A stretch of DNA of 64,000 nucleotides, from positions 1 to 64,000 of the IMG/VR virus record IMGVR_UViG_3300028746_000014. One strand, given 5' to 3'. The translations under genes were made by a program, and so were the position numbers. Numbering within the stretch: position 1 is the stretch's first letter; each line of letters begins with the position of its first letter. The stretch is from a virus. This document shows, piece after piece, positions 30,133-37,575 of the stretch. The notes below the pieces were generated by a model that did not search any database, was not told the origin of the DNA, and worked only from the letters and a program-made list of their open reading frames with translations.

Positions 30133-30896
30133 GCAAGCCTTTGGCTCCTACAGTAATCGTCGGGGCAGTAGTGGCAGGAGAGGCGGCTGCAACACGGGCC
30201 GCCTTAGAGAAGGTCATCAATAGCGTCAACACAAGCAACTTCGACATTGCTGAGCTTTGTGCCAAGATCGAGTCGAAGGGCTTCTACGCACCGTTCAACA
30301 CGTTTCAGGAGTTCACTAAGACTCTGAAGATCAAGCCTCGCAAGGTCCAGTACCTAACGCGCATGGCGAAGATCATGAACGTGATGGGCATACCGCGTAT
30401 CGAGTACGAGCCACTGGGCATCGCACGGCTGCGAGAGATCACATCTCTCGACCCGGCTGTCGATTACGTGAACCCGGTGACCAACGCTCACACCCCTATG
30501 ACGGAGTTCATCAAAGCTTTTATGGTGAAGGATGAAGCCACAGGGGACTACATCGATCTTGAAGACCTGAAGCGACACGTGCGAACTCTCAAAGGGTTCG
30601 TTGGTGCCAACGACCTGACGTGGGTCAATCTTCAGATGACGCGCAGTGCTTTCGACAACACATGGAAGCCCGCGTTGGATTTAGTGAAGGCAAATGCCGG
30701 GTCCGCTGGTAAGGACGACGAGGGCATGAGTTACGACATCTCAGATGGGTCTGCTGCGGAGAAGATGGCCGCCGACTACCTGAATGACCCCGCCAACCAA
30801 CATGCGTTGCTGCTGGGCGTAGCAGATGAGGAAGAACAAAATGAAGTTGATTCAGGAATTGAAGACACGTTTGATAAGGCTCCATCCTTCGGATGA
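30129..30896 (+). CDS. Hypothetical helical protein
   Basis: 255 residues. The core (LCAKIESKGFYAPFNTFQEFTKTLKIKPRKVQYLTRMAKIM) looks like a series of helix-turn-helix-like helices, followed by an acidic C terminus. A DNA-binding role is possible, but I cannot place the family. Confidence 0.6.
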   Translation: MSKPLAPTVIVGAVVAGEAAATRAALEKVINSVNTSNFDIAELCAKIESKGFYAPFNTFQEFTKTLKIKPRKVQYLTRMAKIMNVMGIPRIEYEPLGIARLREITSLDPAVDYVNPVTNAHTPMTEFIKAFMVKDEATGDYIDLEDLKRHVRTLKGFVGANDLTWVNLQMTRSAFDNTWKPALDLVKANAGSAGKDDEGMSYDISDGSAAEKMAADYLNDPANQHALLLGVADEEEQNEVDSGIEDTFDKAPSFG

Positions 30897-31479
30897 GCTT
30901 AGGGATCAGATCACACACACATTGTTGGGCCTAGTAGGACTCGGCGTGCCTATGGTGCTCCTGACTAATTACACGGGCAGTCACCCTATCACAATCGCGG
31001 CGATAGCGGTTGCGCTGGCCTCCTTCGGTGGAGTGTACGAAGGCTACCTCGTACGGCAGGATGCCTATGAGCGCAAGGTAGAGAACGTCTACGATATGTG
31101 GGACTCGGATTCAGGCCGCCTGCGGCAAGAGCTGAGAGACTGGAAGCGCCAGAACGTAATCGATACGGCCCGGTTGTGCGAACTACGCACTGAGCTGGAA
31201 GACGCACGCAGCAAGGTCATCCCCGGCAATGAGTTCGTACAGAAGCTAGATCGCAAGATTGTGCAAAATCTTTCGAGTGACATCTACAAATACCATCTCC
31301 TTCACACCGCTGGGTTCAAGCAGAGGGTCGATGAGCTGTTCCCTAACGAGGAGTACGTTCATCCTTTCGAACCGACTCACCCGGATGTACAAGTGGCCAC
31401 GTTACTCTTCACAGGACCGGAGAAAGTCGAGTTGGCGATTCAACAGGTACCGGAAGGTATCTTGGAGGCAAAACTGTAA
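30841..31479 (+). CDS. Membrane-anchored hypothetical protein
   Basis: 212 residues from ATG 30841, overlapping the previous gene by 56 nt; ATG 30826 in the same frame is less well supported. Two hydrophobic segments (LLGLVGLGVPMVLLTNY and ITIAAIAVALASFGGVYEGYLV) form a hairpin, followed by a cytoplasmic coiled-coil/alpha-beta domain. Function unknown. Confidence 0.55.
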   Translation: MKLIQELKTRLIRLHPSDELRDQITHTLLGLVGLGVPMVLLTNYTGSHPITIAAIAVALASFGGVYEGYLVRQDAYERKVENVYDMWDSDSGRLRQELRDWKRQNVIDTARLCELRTELEDARSKVIPGNEFVQKLDRKIVQNLSSDIYKYHLLHTAGFKQRVDELFPNEEYVHPFEPTHPDVQVATLLFTGPEKVELAIQQVPEGILEAKL

Positions 31480-31871
31480 TGAGACCTTGGATTGGGGTAG
31501 ACTTGGACGGCACCTTGGCACGCTATGAGACGTTTGTTAGTCCTACACACATCGGTGAACCTATACCACTGATGGTTGAGCGTGTCAAGTCATGGTTGAG
31601 GTTCGGGTTTCAGGTAAAGATCATGACGGCCCGCGTGTACGCTCCCTCTCTCACCGACAACGTGAGCGAGAAAGAGTTCCACAAGCGCAACCTAGACGCC
31701 CGCCGCGCACGCAAGGCTATCGAGGAGTGGTGTGCCCTACACATCGGGTACACGCTCGAAGTCACTTGCACGAAAGACTATGGGATGCTTGAGCTGTACG
31801 ATGACCGTGCTGTGCAGGTCGAGAAGAACACTGGCCGGTTGGTAGGATACACTACACGTGCCACTACCTAG
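31479..31871 (+). CDS. Second HAD-superfamily protein
   Basis: 130 residues. VDLDGTLARYE is HAD motif I, VKIMTARVYAP motif II, and MLELYDDRAVQVEKNTG motif IV. The pattern (PIPLMVERVKSWLRFG, then WCALHIGYTLEVTCTKD) matches a small HAD-like family common in bacteria and phages. Substrate unknown. It overlaps the membrane protein by 1 nt and the HNH gene by 14 nt. Confidence 0.8.
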   Translation: MRPWIGVDLDGTLARYETFVSPTHIGEPIPLMVERVKSWLRFGFQVKIMTARVYAPSLTDNVSEKEFHKRNLDARRARKAIEEWCALHIGYTLEVTCTKDYGMLELYDDRAVQVEKNTGRLVGYTTRATT

Positions 31872-32130
31872 ACGCATATCAATAGCTTGCTTTCAAAGAG
31901 ACGGGTGGAAGTGTCGTCACTGCAATAGCAGAAACGGCCTCCACCCGCATCATTTGATCTACCAGTCCCACGGCGGCCCGGACGATCTATGGAACCTGCT
32001 GACGCTCTGTGCGGGCTGCCACCGCGCTCACCATGACGGCTTCCTCGACATCGAGTGGACGATACTTGACGCAGGCCCGAGGCCCGAGGTACAATTCATC
32101 AGGCGTAAAGGATGGAAACCAACATGGTAG
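31858..32130 (+). CDS. HNH endonuclease
   Basis: 90 residues from GTG 31858. The HNH core is clear: WKCRHC, LHPHHLIYQSHGGPDDLWNLLTLCAGCHRAHH, with the catalytic His pair and two C-x2-C zinc-binding pairs. Small stand-alone HNH genes in phages act as homing endonucleases or packaging helpers; here it sits between replication genes, so homing is more likely. Confidence 0.8.
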   Translation: MPLPRRISIACFQRDGWKCRHCNSRNGLHPHHLIYQSHGGPDDLWNLLTLCAGCHRAHHDGFLDIEWTILDAGPRPEVQFIRRKGWKPTW

Positions 32131-32140
32131 GTAATGACTA

Positions 32141-32464
32141 ATGAATCGACAGTACTGGGATACAACTCTCCCCGTGGACCGAAGGACAACCGTTCTACTA
32201 ACCAAGGGAGCAGTCCCAACTCTGACGCGAGAGAATAACCCGCGCTCCGTGCTCCTGCACACTCTCCTCGACATGGAGAAGCAGAAGGACCGGATAGACC
32301 TTGAAGAGAGACACTTCATGGTCGTCGCAGCCGGTGCGAAGGAACCCCAAGGCTACACGTACGTGGGTACCGCAGTTCCGAAGAACAGGAACAGCACTGT
32401 CTGGCTCGTCTTTGAGGACGCGAAGAACACCGGAGTAAATGCCGTACCGACCATACCAATCTGA
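32141..32464 (+). CDS. Hypothetical protein
   Basis: 107 residues, 10 nt after the HNH gene. Mixed alpha/beta, with RHFMVVAAGAKEPQGYTYVG. Overlaps the helicase start by 26 nt. Unrecognised. Confidence 0.55.
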   Translation: MNRQYWDTTLPVDRRTTVLLTKGAVPTLTRENNPRSVLLHTLLDMEKQKDRIDLEERHFMVVAAGAKEPQGYTYVGTAVPKNRNSTVWLVFEDAKNTGVNAVPTIPI

Positions 32465-34088
32465 GATGCACGAGGCCAGCATCAAGGCTTACGATGCTGG
32501 GATTCACTTACAACTCATCAGTGCGGCGACCGGGACTGGTAAGACGCAGACCTTCGCTGGCATCCCTGACGTATTTCGTTCGCGTCTCCCCGGCCAGATG
32601 CTTGTGCTGGCGCACCGCGAAGAGCTGATCGATCAGGGCATCAAGAAGATCAAAGAGGTGAACCCACACCTTACCGTTACGAAAGAGATGGCGGGCGACA
32701 TAGGCGACGTGAATGCTGACGTGATCGTCGGATCGGTCGCTACACTGGGCAACAAGAACTCTGTCCGAGGGGAACGGTTCCCTTGGCACAACATCGACAA
32801 GATCATCACGGACGAGGCACACCATGCAACATCTGACACTTATCGGACAGTTTATTCTCTTGCTGATGTTCTTCGTCCTGATACACATAAACTCCATCTT
32901 GGAGTTACCGCGACTCCTCAGAGGGCTGACGGCAAAGCTCTCGCAGAGATTTTCAAGCGAATTATTTACGAGTATTCCCTACGCAGGGCGGTTGAAGAGG
33001 GCTATCTCGTCGAGCCTCATGGCATCCGAATCAAGACGAACACAAGCCTCTCAGAAGCCAAGTCTTCCAATGGCGATTACTCTGCCAGCTCTCTCGCAGC
33101 CATCATCAACAACCCCGAGCGAAATCAACTCGTCGTCAAGGCATGGCTCGACCACGGTCAAAACCGTAGGACAATTGGTTTCACTGCTGACATCCAGCAC
33201 GCCTTGGATTTGGTGGCGATGTTCAAATACTATGGAGTCAAGGCTGAAGCTATCTGGGGGGATGACCCGGAGAGAAAGGCTAAGATCGCTAGGCACCAGA
33301 GTGGCGAGACCACAATCCTTCTCAACTGTGGCGTGCTCACGGAGGGGTACGACGACCCGGCGATTGGCTGCATTCTACTCGCTCGACCCACAAAATCGGG
33401 AGTACTCTACTGTCAAATGGTCGGTCGAGGGACGAGACTATTTATCGGGAAGACCGATTGCATCGTCATTGACGTGGTTGACTCGACGGCGAAGAACTCG
33501 CTTCTCACCCTACCGACACTTCTCGGTCTCTCCACCACACTTGACCTAAAGGGCAGAGGTGTGCTATGGGCCGCACGGCAATTGGAAGAGGCGGCGAAGG
33601 ACTATCCACAGATCGACTTCTCGAAGCTCGTAGACATCGACTCCATAACATCTCATATCGAGTCTGTCAACCTGTTTGAAGTGAAGTTCCCTGAGGAGGT
33701 GCAGACCAACTCAGAGCTTACGTGGTACACGTCACCCACAGGTGGGTACATCCTGAAGCTGCCGGGTGAGTACTGGCAGAAAGATAAAGTCACCATCGAT
33801 CAGAATCTACTTGACAAGTGGGAGGTCATCGGTGATATAAAGGGATTGCGTTACCGTGGTGAGCGCGACACAATGGAGGAAGCCTTCCGTGCCGCAGACA
33901 AGCTCATTGACGATAAGATACCTGAAGCGTTGAATCTCCTGAAGCAAAAGGCCGGGTGGCACGACAGGCCCGCGACCGAGCCTCAGAAGAAAGCCATCAA
34001 GCGGTACTACCCCGGAAGGGCTATACCGCACGACCTAACTAACGGCGCGGCCTCCCGCCTGATTGGACTGGCCAAAGCGAGAAAGTAG
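32439..34088 (+). CDS. SF2 DEAD/DEAH-type helicase
   Basis: 549 residues. Walker A AATGTGKT, motif II DEAHH, GVTATPQR (motif III), and motif VI QMVGRGTRL place it in helicase superfamily 2, of the type found in T4 UvsW and type I/III restriction-like ATPases. The two RecA-like domains span about residues 1-380; the rest is a C-terminal accessory region. UvsW-type enzymes remodel branched DNA and R-loops in phage recombination-dependent replication, which fits the neighbouring RecA, EndoVII and primase-helicase. The GGAG site overlaps the previous gene. Confidence 0.85.
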   Translation: MPYRPYQSEMHEASIKAYDAGIHLQLISAATGTGKTQTFAGIPDVFRSRLPGQMLVLAHREELIDQGIKKIKEVNPHLTVTKEMAGDIGDVNADVIVGSVATLGNKNSVRGERFPWHNIDKIITDEAHHATSDTYRTVYSLADVLRPDTHKLHLGVTATPQRADGKALAEIFKRIIYEYSLRRAVEEGYLVEPHGIRIKTNTSLSEAKSSNGDYSASSLAAIINNPERNQLVVKAWLDHGQNRRTIGFTADIQHALDLVAMFKYYGVKAEAIWGDDPERKAKIARHQSGETTILLNCGVLTEGYDDPAIGCILLARPTKSGVLYCQMVGRGTRLFIGKTDCIVIDVVDSTAKNSLLTLPTLLGLSTTLDLKGRGVLWAARQLEEAAKDYPQIDFSKLVDIDSITSHIESVNLFEVKFPEEVQTNSELTWYTSPTGGYILKLPGEYWQKDKVTIDQNLLDKWEVIGDIKGLRYRGERDTMEEAFRAADKLIDDKIPEALNLLKQKAGWHDRPATEPQKKAIKRYYPGRAIPHDLTNGAASRLIGLAKARK

Positions 34089-34405
34089 TGTCAAAGCCCA
34101 AGATTTACGAACTCTCGAAAGAACAGAACGACGCGATGGGCAGTCTTGCTAACGGGAAGAGTCCGATCAAGATTGCCGTCGAGCCTAACCCTGAGGATGA
34201 CCAAGAGACAAAAGATCGCTTGACAAAAGTACTCGGACAGTGCGACGATCTAGTCAAGCTTGGATTCATCAAAGACATCACGAACAAGTACGCAGAGGAC
34301 GTAGCGATATCGAAGCTCAAGACTGGGCGCGGCATCAAGATGTTCCTCATCACCGATGTGGGCTACGATATGTTTCACGGCCCTAAGAACCCCACGATCC
34401 ACTAA
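34088..34405 (+). CDS. Hypothetical protein
   Basis: 105 residues, GTG start overlapping the helicase stop by 1 nt. Helical, with a LITDVGYDMFHGP end that resembles small winged-helix tails. Unrecognised. Confidence 0.5.
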   Translation: MSKPKIYELSKEQNDAMGSLANGKSPIKIAVEPNPEDDQETKDRLTKVLGQCDDLVKLGFIKDITNKYAEDVAISKLKTGRGIKMFLITDVGYDMFHGPKNPTIH

Positions 34406-34416
34406 CCTGCAAAGGA
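34402..34416 (+). repeat. Repeated leader, family 3 copy 2
   Basis: CTAACCTGCAAAGGA, identical to 14702-14716, ahead of the second RNA ligase start at 34422. Confidence 0.65.
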
Positions 34417-34421
34417 CGCCC

Positions 34422-35702
34422 ATGATTACGAACCAGTCTGACCTCGACGCCGTACTTGGAGAAGGTGCATCCAATACCATTCTCGGGTACAACACTATCC
34501 TTGACCGCCGCGACATCCCCGAGCCGAAGAAGGCCAACCATCAGGCCAAGATCGTGAAGATCGAAGCCCTCCTGCCCCACACCAATGCCGACTCCCTCTC
34601 CCTCGTTCAGATCGATGGCTTCCAAGTCGTCGTGCGTAAGGGTCAGTTCCATCCGGGTGATCTGGGCGTCTACATCCAGCCAGACTCCATCGTGCCCCAA
34701 ACCGAGGCGTTCAAGTTCATCTGGGAAGCGTACGTCGGCCTCGACGGTACGGTGCCTGAGAACAGACGGCGTATCACGGTACGCAAGTTCCGCAAGGAGT
34801 GGAGCGAAGGTCTCTTGCTTCCTCTCACTGACTTCACTGAGCTGACGGACGGCGCGACCGGCGCGGTCGATCCTTTCTGGAACGCACCGGGTCTGGACAT
34901 CTCCGACATCATCGGTGTGACACACTACGATCCCGATGTCGTCGAGAACACACAGGGAGCCAAGGCGTCGAGTGCCAACTCACCGCGCCGAAAGTTCCGG
35001 TACCCACGTACTCTCCGTGGCTGGTTCCATCTCATCAAGCGTATCATCGCTGGGCGCTCGTTGCGTGAGACGACCAAAGACGTGTCGTTCAGCATCCCCG
35101 TCTTCGACGTGGAGGGCTTCAAGAACTACCCGAACACGTTCGAGGAGAACGAGCAGGTAGTTGTTACTGAGAAGGTCCACGGATCGAATGCGCGGTTCAT
35201 CGCCATCGATGGTGAAATCTTCGTGGGTTCCCGTAACCAGTGGAAGGCCGACAACGGTTCGACCGTCTGGCACAAGGTTCTCAAACAGAACGAAGACCTG
35301 ACGCGCTGGCTGCTTGAGCACCCCGGCCATGCAATCTACGGAGAGGTGACACCTACCCAGAAGAACTTCCCGTACGGGCCGAAGGACGATGCTGTGGAGG
35401 GTGAGGTTCGGTTCTTTGCCTTCGACATCCTGACCCCGCAACGCGAGTGGATGGACTACGGTTCCTTTAGCTTCTCTCTGCTGTCGTACCCCGGCATCGA
35501 GATGGCACCCCTCCTGTACCTTGGGCCGTACAACAAAGACAAGATCATGACGCTGGTGGATGGACCTTCATGGGTCTACCGTGCTAACCACATCCGCGAG
35601 GGTGTCGTCATCAAGGCCACCAAGGAGCGCACGGTTCGAGGACTGGGCCGAGCGATGCTAAAAATCGTGTCGAACACTTTCTTAGAGGGTGACTCTAAGT
35701 AA
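34422..35702 (+). CDS. RNA ligase, Rnl5/DraRnl-like
   Basis: 426 residues. An N-terminal OB-like domain (AKIVKIEALLPHTNADSLSLVQIDGFQVVVRKGQFHPGDLGVYIQP) precedes a nucleotidyltransferase with motif I EKVHGSN (Lys251) and motif IV REGVVIK. N-terminal OB plus C-terminal catalytic domain is the layout of the Deinococcus RNA ligase (DraRnl/Rnl5) family, which seals nicks with a 3'-OH RNA end. Together with the Rnl1-like enzyme at 28141 it gives this phage two different RNA ligases. The start follows a family-3 leader. Confidence 0.8.
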   Translation: MITNQSDLDAVLGEGASNTILGYNTILDRRDIPEPKKANHQAKIVKIEALLPHTNADSLSLVQIDGFQVVVRKGQFHPGDLGVYIQPDSIVPQTEAFKFIWEAYVGLDGTVPENRRRITVRKFRKEWSEGLLLPLTDFTELTDGATGAVDPFWNAPGLDISDIIGVTHYDPDVVENTQGAKASSANSPRRKFRYPRTLRGWFHLIKRIIAGRSLRETTKDVSFSIPVFDVEGFKNYPNTFEENEQVVVTEKVHGSNARFIAIDGEIFVGSRNQWKADNGSTVWHKVLKQNEDLTRWLLEHPGHAIYGEVTPTQKNFPYGPKDDAVEGEVRFFAFDILTPQREWMDYGSFSFSLLSYPGIEMAPLLYLGPYNKDKIMTLVDGPSWVYRANHIREGVVIKATKERTVRGLGRAMLKIVSNTFLEGDSK

Positions 35703-35715
35703 CGAGATCGTCCTC

Positions 35716-35764
35716 GGGGTAGCAGTCAATAAGCCTTATACAGAATGGATGAAGACTGCACCCC
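35716..35764 (+). ncRNA. Hairpin upstream of tRNA-Trp
   Basis: GGGGTAGCAGTC (35716-35727) can pair with GACTGCACCCC (35754-35764) with one bulged base, giving a long stem 12 nt before the tRNA. It could be a degraded tRNA or a processing element. Confidence 0.4.
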
Positions 35765-35775
35765 GCAGGCTCGAT

Positions 35776-35850
35776 GGGCTGATAAGCTAATTGGTAAACT
35801 GTCTGCCTCCAAAGCAGAACTTCTTCGTTCGAGTCGAAGTCGGCCCGCCA
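35776..35850 (+). tRNA. tRNA-Trp, anticodon CCA, CCA end encoded
   Basis: The 7-bp acceptor stem GGGCTGA/TCGGCCC, anticodon stem TCTGC/GCAGA with loop CTCCAAA (anticodon CCA at 35809-35811), and T stem CTTCG/CGAAG with loop TTCGAGT are all present; the 3' end GCCA is encoded. The D stem is weaker (one mismatch). Phage tRNAs can replace host tRNAs destroyed by defence nucleases, matching the two RNA ligases nearby. Confidence 0.9.
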
Positions 35851-35864
35851 TTAGAAAGGTTCCT

Positions 35865-36191
35865 ATGAGTAAAGCTGAGAGCATCGCCAATTTCGCGGTA
35901 GACACCGATGGCAAAGAAGTCCCCATCAGGTACAAGGCCGCCGAGCTTGTCAACCATCCTGCACCTACGGGTTACATCTGGCAGCGTCGAAACACTTACG
36001 ATGAAGGCGCTCAGGAGTACATCAACAAGATCGAGAATGAGAAGGACTTTGGAGAAGGCTTCAACCCTGAGTCCATCCGCAAGTGGAAGGATCGCATCAT
36101 TGCCAAACAGCGTAAGTCCTTAGAGGGTTTGAAGAGAGACGACCCGAACAAATACCACGCCAGTGATTACTACATCGCGGTGACTCACTAA
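35865..36191 (+). CDS. Hypothetical protein
   Basis: 108 residues from ATG 35865, with AAAGG upstream. An earlier in-frame ATG would run through the tRNA and is rejected. PAPTGYIWQRRNTYDEGAQEYINKIENEKDFGEGF gives a mainly helical domain. Unrecognised. Confidence 0.6.
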   Translation: MSKAESIANFAVDTDGKEVPIRYKAAELVNHPAPTGYIWQRRNTYDEGAQEYINKIENEKDFGEGFNPESIRKWKDRIIAKQRKSLEGLKRDDPNKYHASDYYIAVTH

Positions 36192-36197
36192 CAACTG

Positions 36198-36206
36198 TGA
36201 TACACT
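36198..36206 (+). promoter_or_regulatory. Possible extended -10 promoter, TGATACACT
   Basis: TG one base before TACACT gives an extended -10 element of the same -10 type as the TTGACA promoters here; no good -35 is seen. It precedes a family-3 leader and the gene at 36225. Confidence 0.35.
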
Positions 36207-36219
36207 AACCTGCAAAGGA
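36205..36219 (+). repeat. Repeated leader, family 3 copy 3
   Basis: CTAACCTGCAAAGGA, identical to 14702-14716 and 34402-34416, ahead of ATG 36225. Confidence 0.65.
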
Positions 36220-36224
36220 GTCAC

Positions 36225-36419
36225 ATGAACAACGTATCGTGTACGACCGCCCCCGCCGACCGTCAGGCCGGTAGCACCGACTGCCAATACATCGAAGAAC
36301 TCAAAGAGCTGCTGGTAGAGCGCGGTAACTGGATTGCCCGCGCCAAGACGATCTTGCAGGCTGCCCGAGACAGCGATCTTGTCTGCGTTCCTCAGGGGTT
36401 TATCAATGAGTGTCAGTAA
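36225..36419 (+). CDS. Small hypothetical protein
   Basis: 64 residues behind a family-3 leader. Four cysteines (two near each end) and an EELKELLVERGNWIARAKTIL helix. Unrecognised. Overlaps the next gene by 14 nt. Confidence 0.55.
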   Translation: MNNVSCTTAPADRQAGSTDCQYIEELKELLVERGNWIARAKTILQAARDSDLVCVPQGFINECQ

Positions 36420-37488
36420 CCCGGCTACGAGCCTCTACGACCTTTGTGAGCACTGCGGTCACCTGTATAAGGTCCACTTCGACTCCAAGTGCGGACACCT
36501 TCACCATGACGCCGATGAAAACCTGCCCCTCGGCCAGTGTTCTTGCCCCGGCTTCTCCAAGAAGCAGGAGCTAATGCTGAACCCCTGCGCCGAGATTGAC
36601 TTGGGTACTGGCTTACCGGTTGAGATAGATGTACCTGAGATGCCGTTTCCTGAGGCTCCAGAGGGGGTACAAGGCGTCGTTGACCCTGAGACGGGGGTTA
36701 CCACTATCCCTTTCCCCACAGACGCTTCTATGACCTTTGAGCCTAAGGCCCTGTCTTGGGAGCAAGACCTTGCCCGGATGTGTATCTGCGGCCACACTAA
36801 GGGCAGGCACACTCAGATTTTGACCCACGAAGATGGAAAGGTGACCGGGGGCATCTGTTGTGCCACAGCGTCCACTAAGGATTATTCTTACTGCCCGTCC
36901 AAGTGCCAGAAATTCACCGAAGTGGTCACGCTGGTTATCGAGACGGACCCTAATGGGGCTGCGAAGATGGCGGCACTGAAAGACAACGCTCCCATCGTGC
37001 TGATGAATCAAGGACCGAATGCAGGCAAGTACAAGCATCTCATCATGGACGACGTGGTGGGGTTCGGGAAGACGACCTCAGGGAAGCCACCGCTGACAAA
37101 GGACATACACAAGTCCGTGATGTTCGGTCTGGGCTATGGTAAGTCCTTGACAATGAGCGACCTAGATTACGGTATGTTTCACGACGAGATGTACCTCTAC
37201 AACAAGAAGCCGAAGATATTAGAGCACTCCGAAGGACAGTTGGAGGACGTGGCCAACTGGCTCTGGAAGGCCGGGGGCATCAAGAAGACGGTGATCCAAG
37301 GTCACGACCTACGGGATATATGTATCGCGTACGCTGCTGAGGCGATGCGGGAGATGACCGAGAACTTCGACTCCAACGTGGAGAAGGCCGTGCAGAAGCG
37401 GATGGCCTTCGAGAAGAAACAACACAAAGACAAGTGCATCCCGTCGTACAAGAAGAATGGCCGTAAGTTCCGCGATGACAACGGTTGA
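36406..37488 (+). CDS. Zinc-rich hypothetical protein with C-terminal GRKFRDD tag
   Basis: 360 residues from ATG 36406. The N-terminal third has CEHCGHLYKVHFDSKCGHLHHD and CSC, and residues 125-165 have CICGHTKGRHTQ, ICCATAS and YCPSKC, so two zinc-binding regions are likely. The C-terminal part is soluble alpha/beta with many basic residues and ends NGRKFRDDNG, the tag with three added residues. No recognised enzyme signature. It immediately precedes the primase-helicase promoter. Confidence 0.6.
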   Translation: MSVSNPATSLYDLCEHCGHLYKVHFDSKCGHLHHDADENLPLGQCSCPGFSKKQELMLNPCAEIDLGTGLPVEIDVPEMPFPEAPEGVQGVVDPETGVTTIPFPTDASMTFEPKALSWEQDLARMCICGHTKGRHTQILTHEDGKVTGGICCATASTKDYSYCPSKCQKFTEVVTLVIETDPNGAAKMAALKDNAPIVLMNQGPNAGKYKHLIMDDVVGFGKTTSGKPPLTKDIHKSVMFGLGYGKSLTMSDLDYGMFHDEMYLYNKKPKILEHSEGQLEDVANWLWKAGGIKKTVIQGHDLRDICIAYAAEAMREMTENFDSNVEKAVQKRMAFEKKQHKDKCIPSYKKNGRKFRDDNG

Positions 37489-37513
37489 CAACCTAAAGCT
37501 TTAGTGTTACACT
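37485..37513 (+). promoter_or_regulatory. Promoter, TTGACA-N17-TACACT
   Basis: The -35 box overlaps the stop of the preceding gene and is followed after exactly 17 nt by TACACT. It serves the primase-helicase gene at 37576, whose leader is about 55 nt. Confidence 0.7.
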
Positions 37514-37575
37514 AGGTTCATAAGTCATTGGAAGTAAACACCCGTAAGGCGTGGGTGAATATATACAGGAGTTGA

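Noticed and set aside
32824-33549. 241-residue rightward frame inside the helicase gene
   Set aside because: Ser/Arg-rich shadow of the helicase, whose motifs are unbroken across this stretch.
34788-34800. VRKFRKE in the second RNA ligase as another tag
   Set aside because: It is internal, lacks the preceding Gly and the acidic pair, and lies in the folded N-terminal half.
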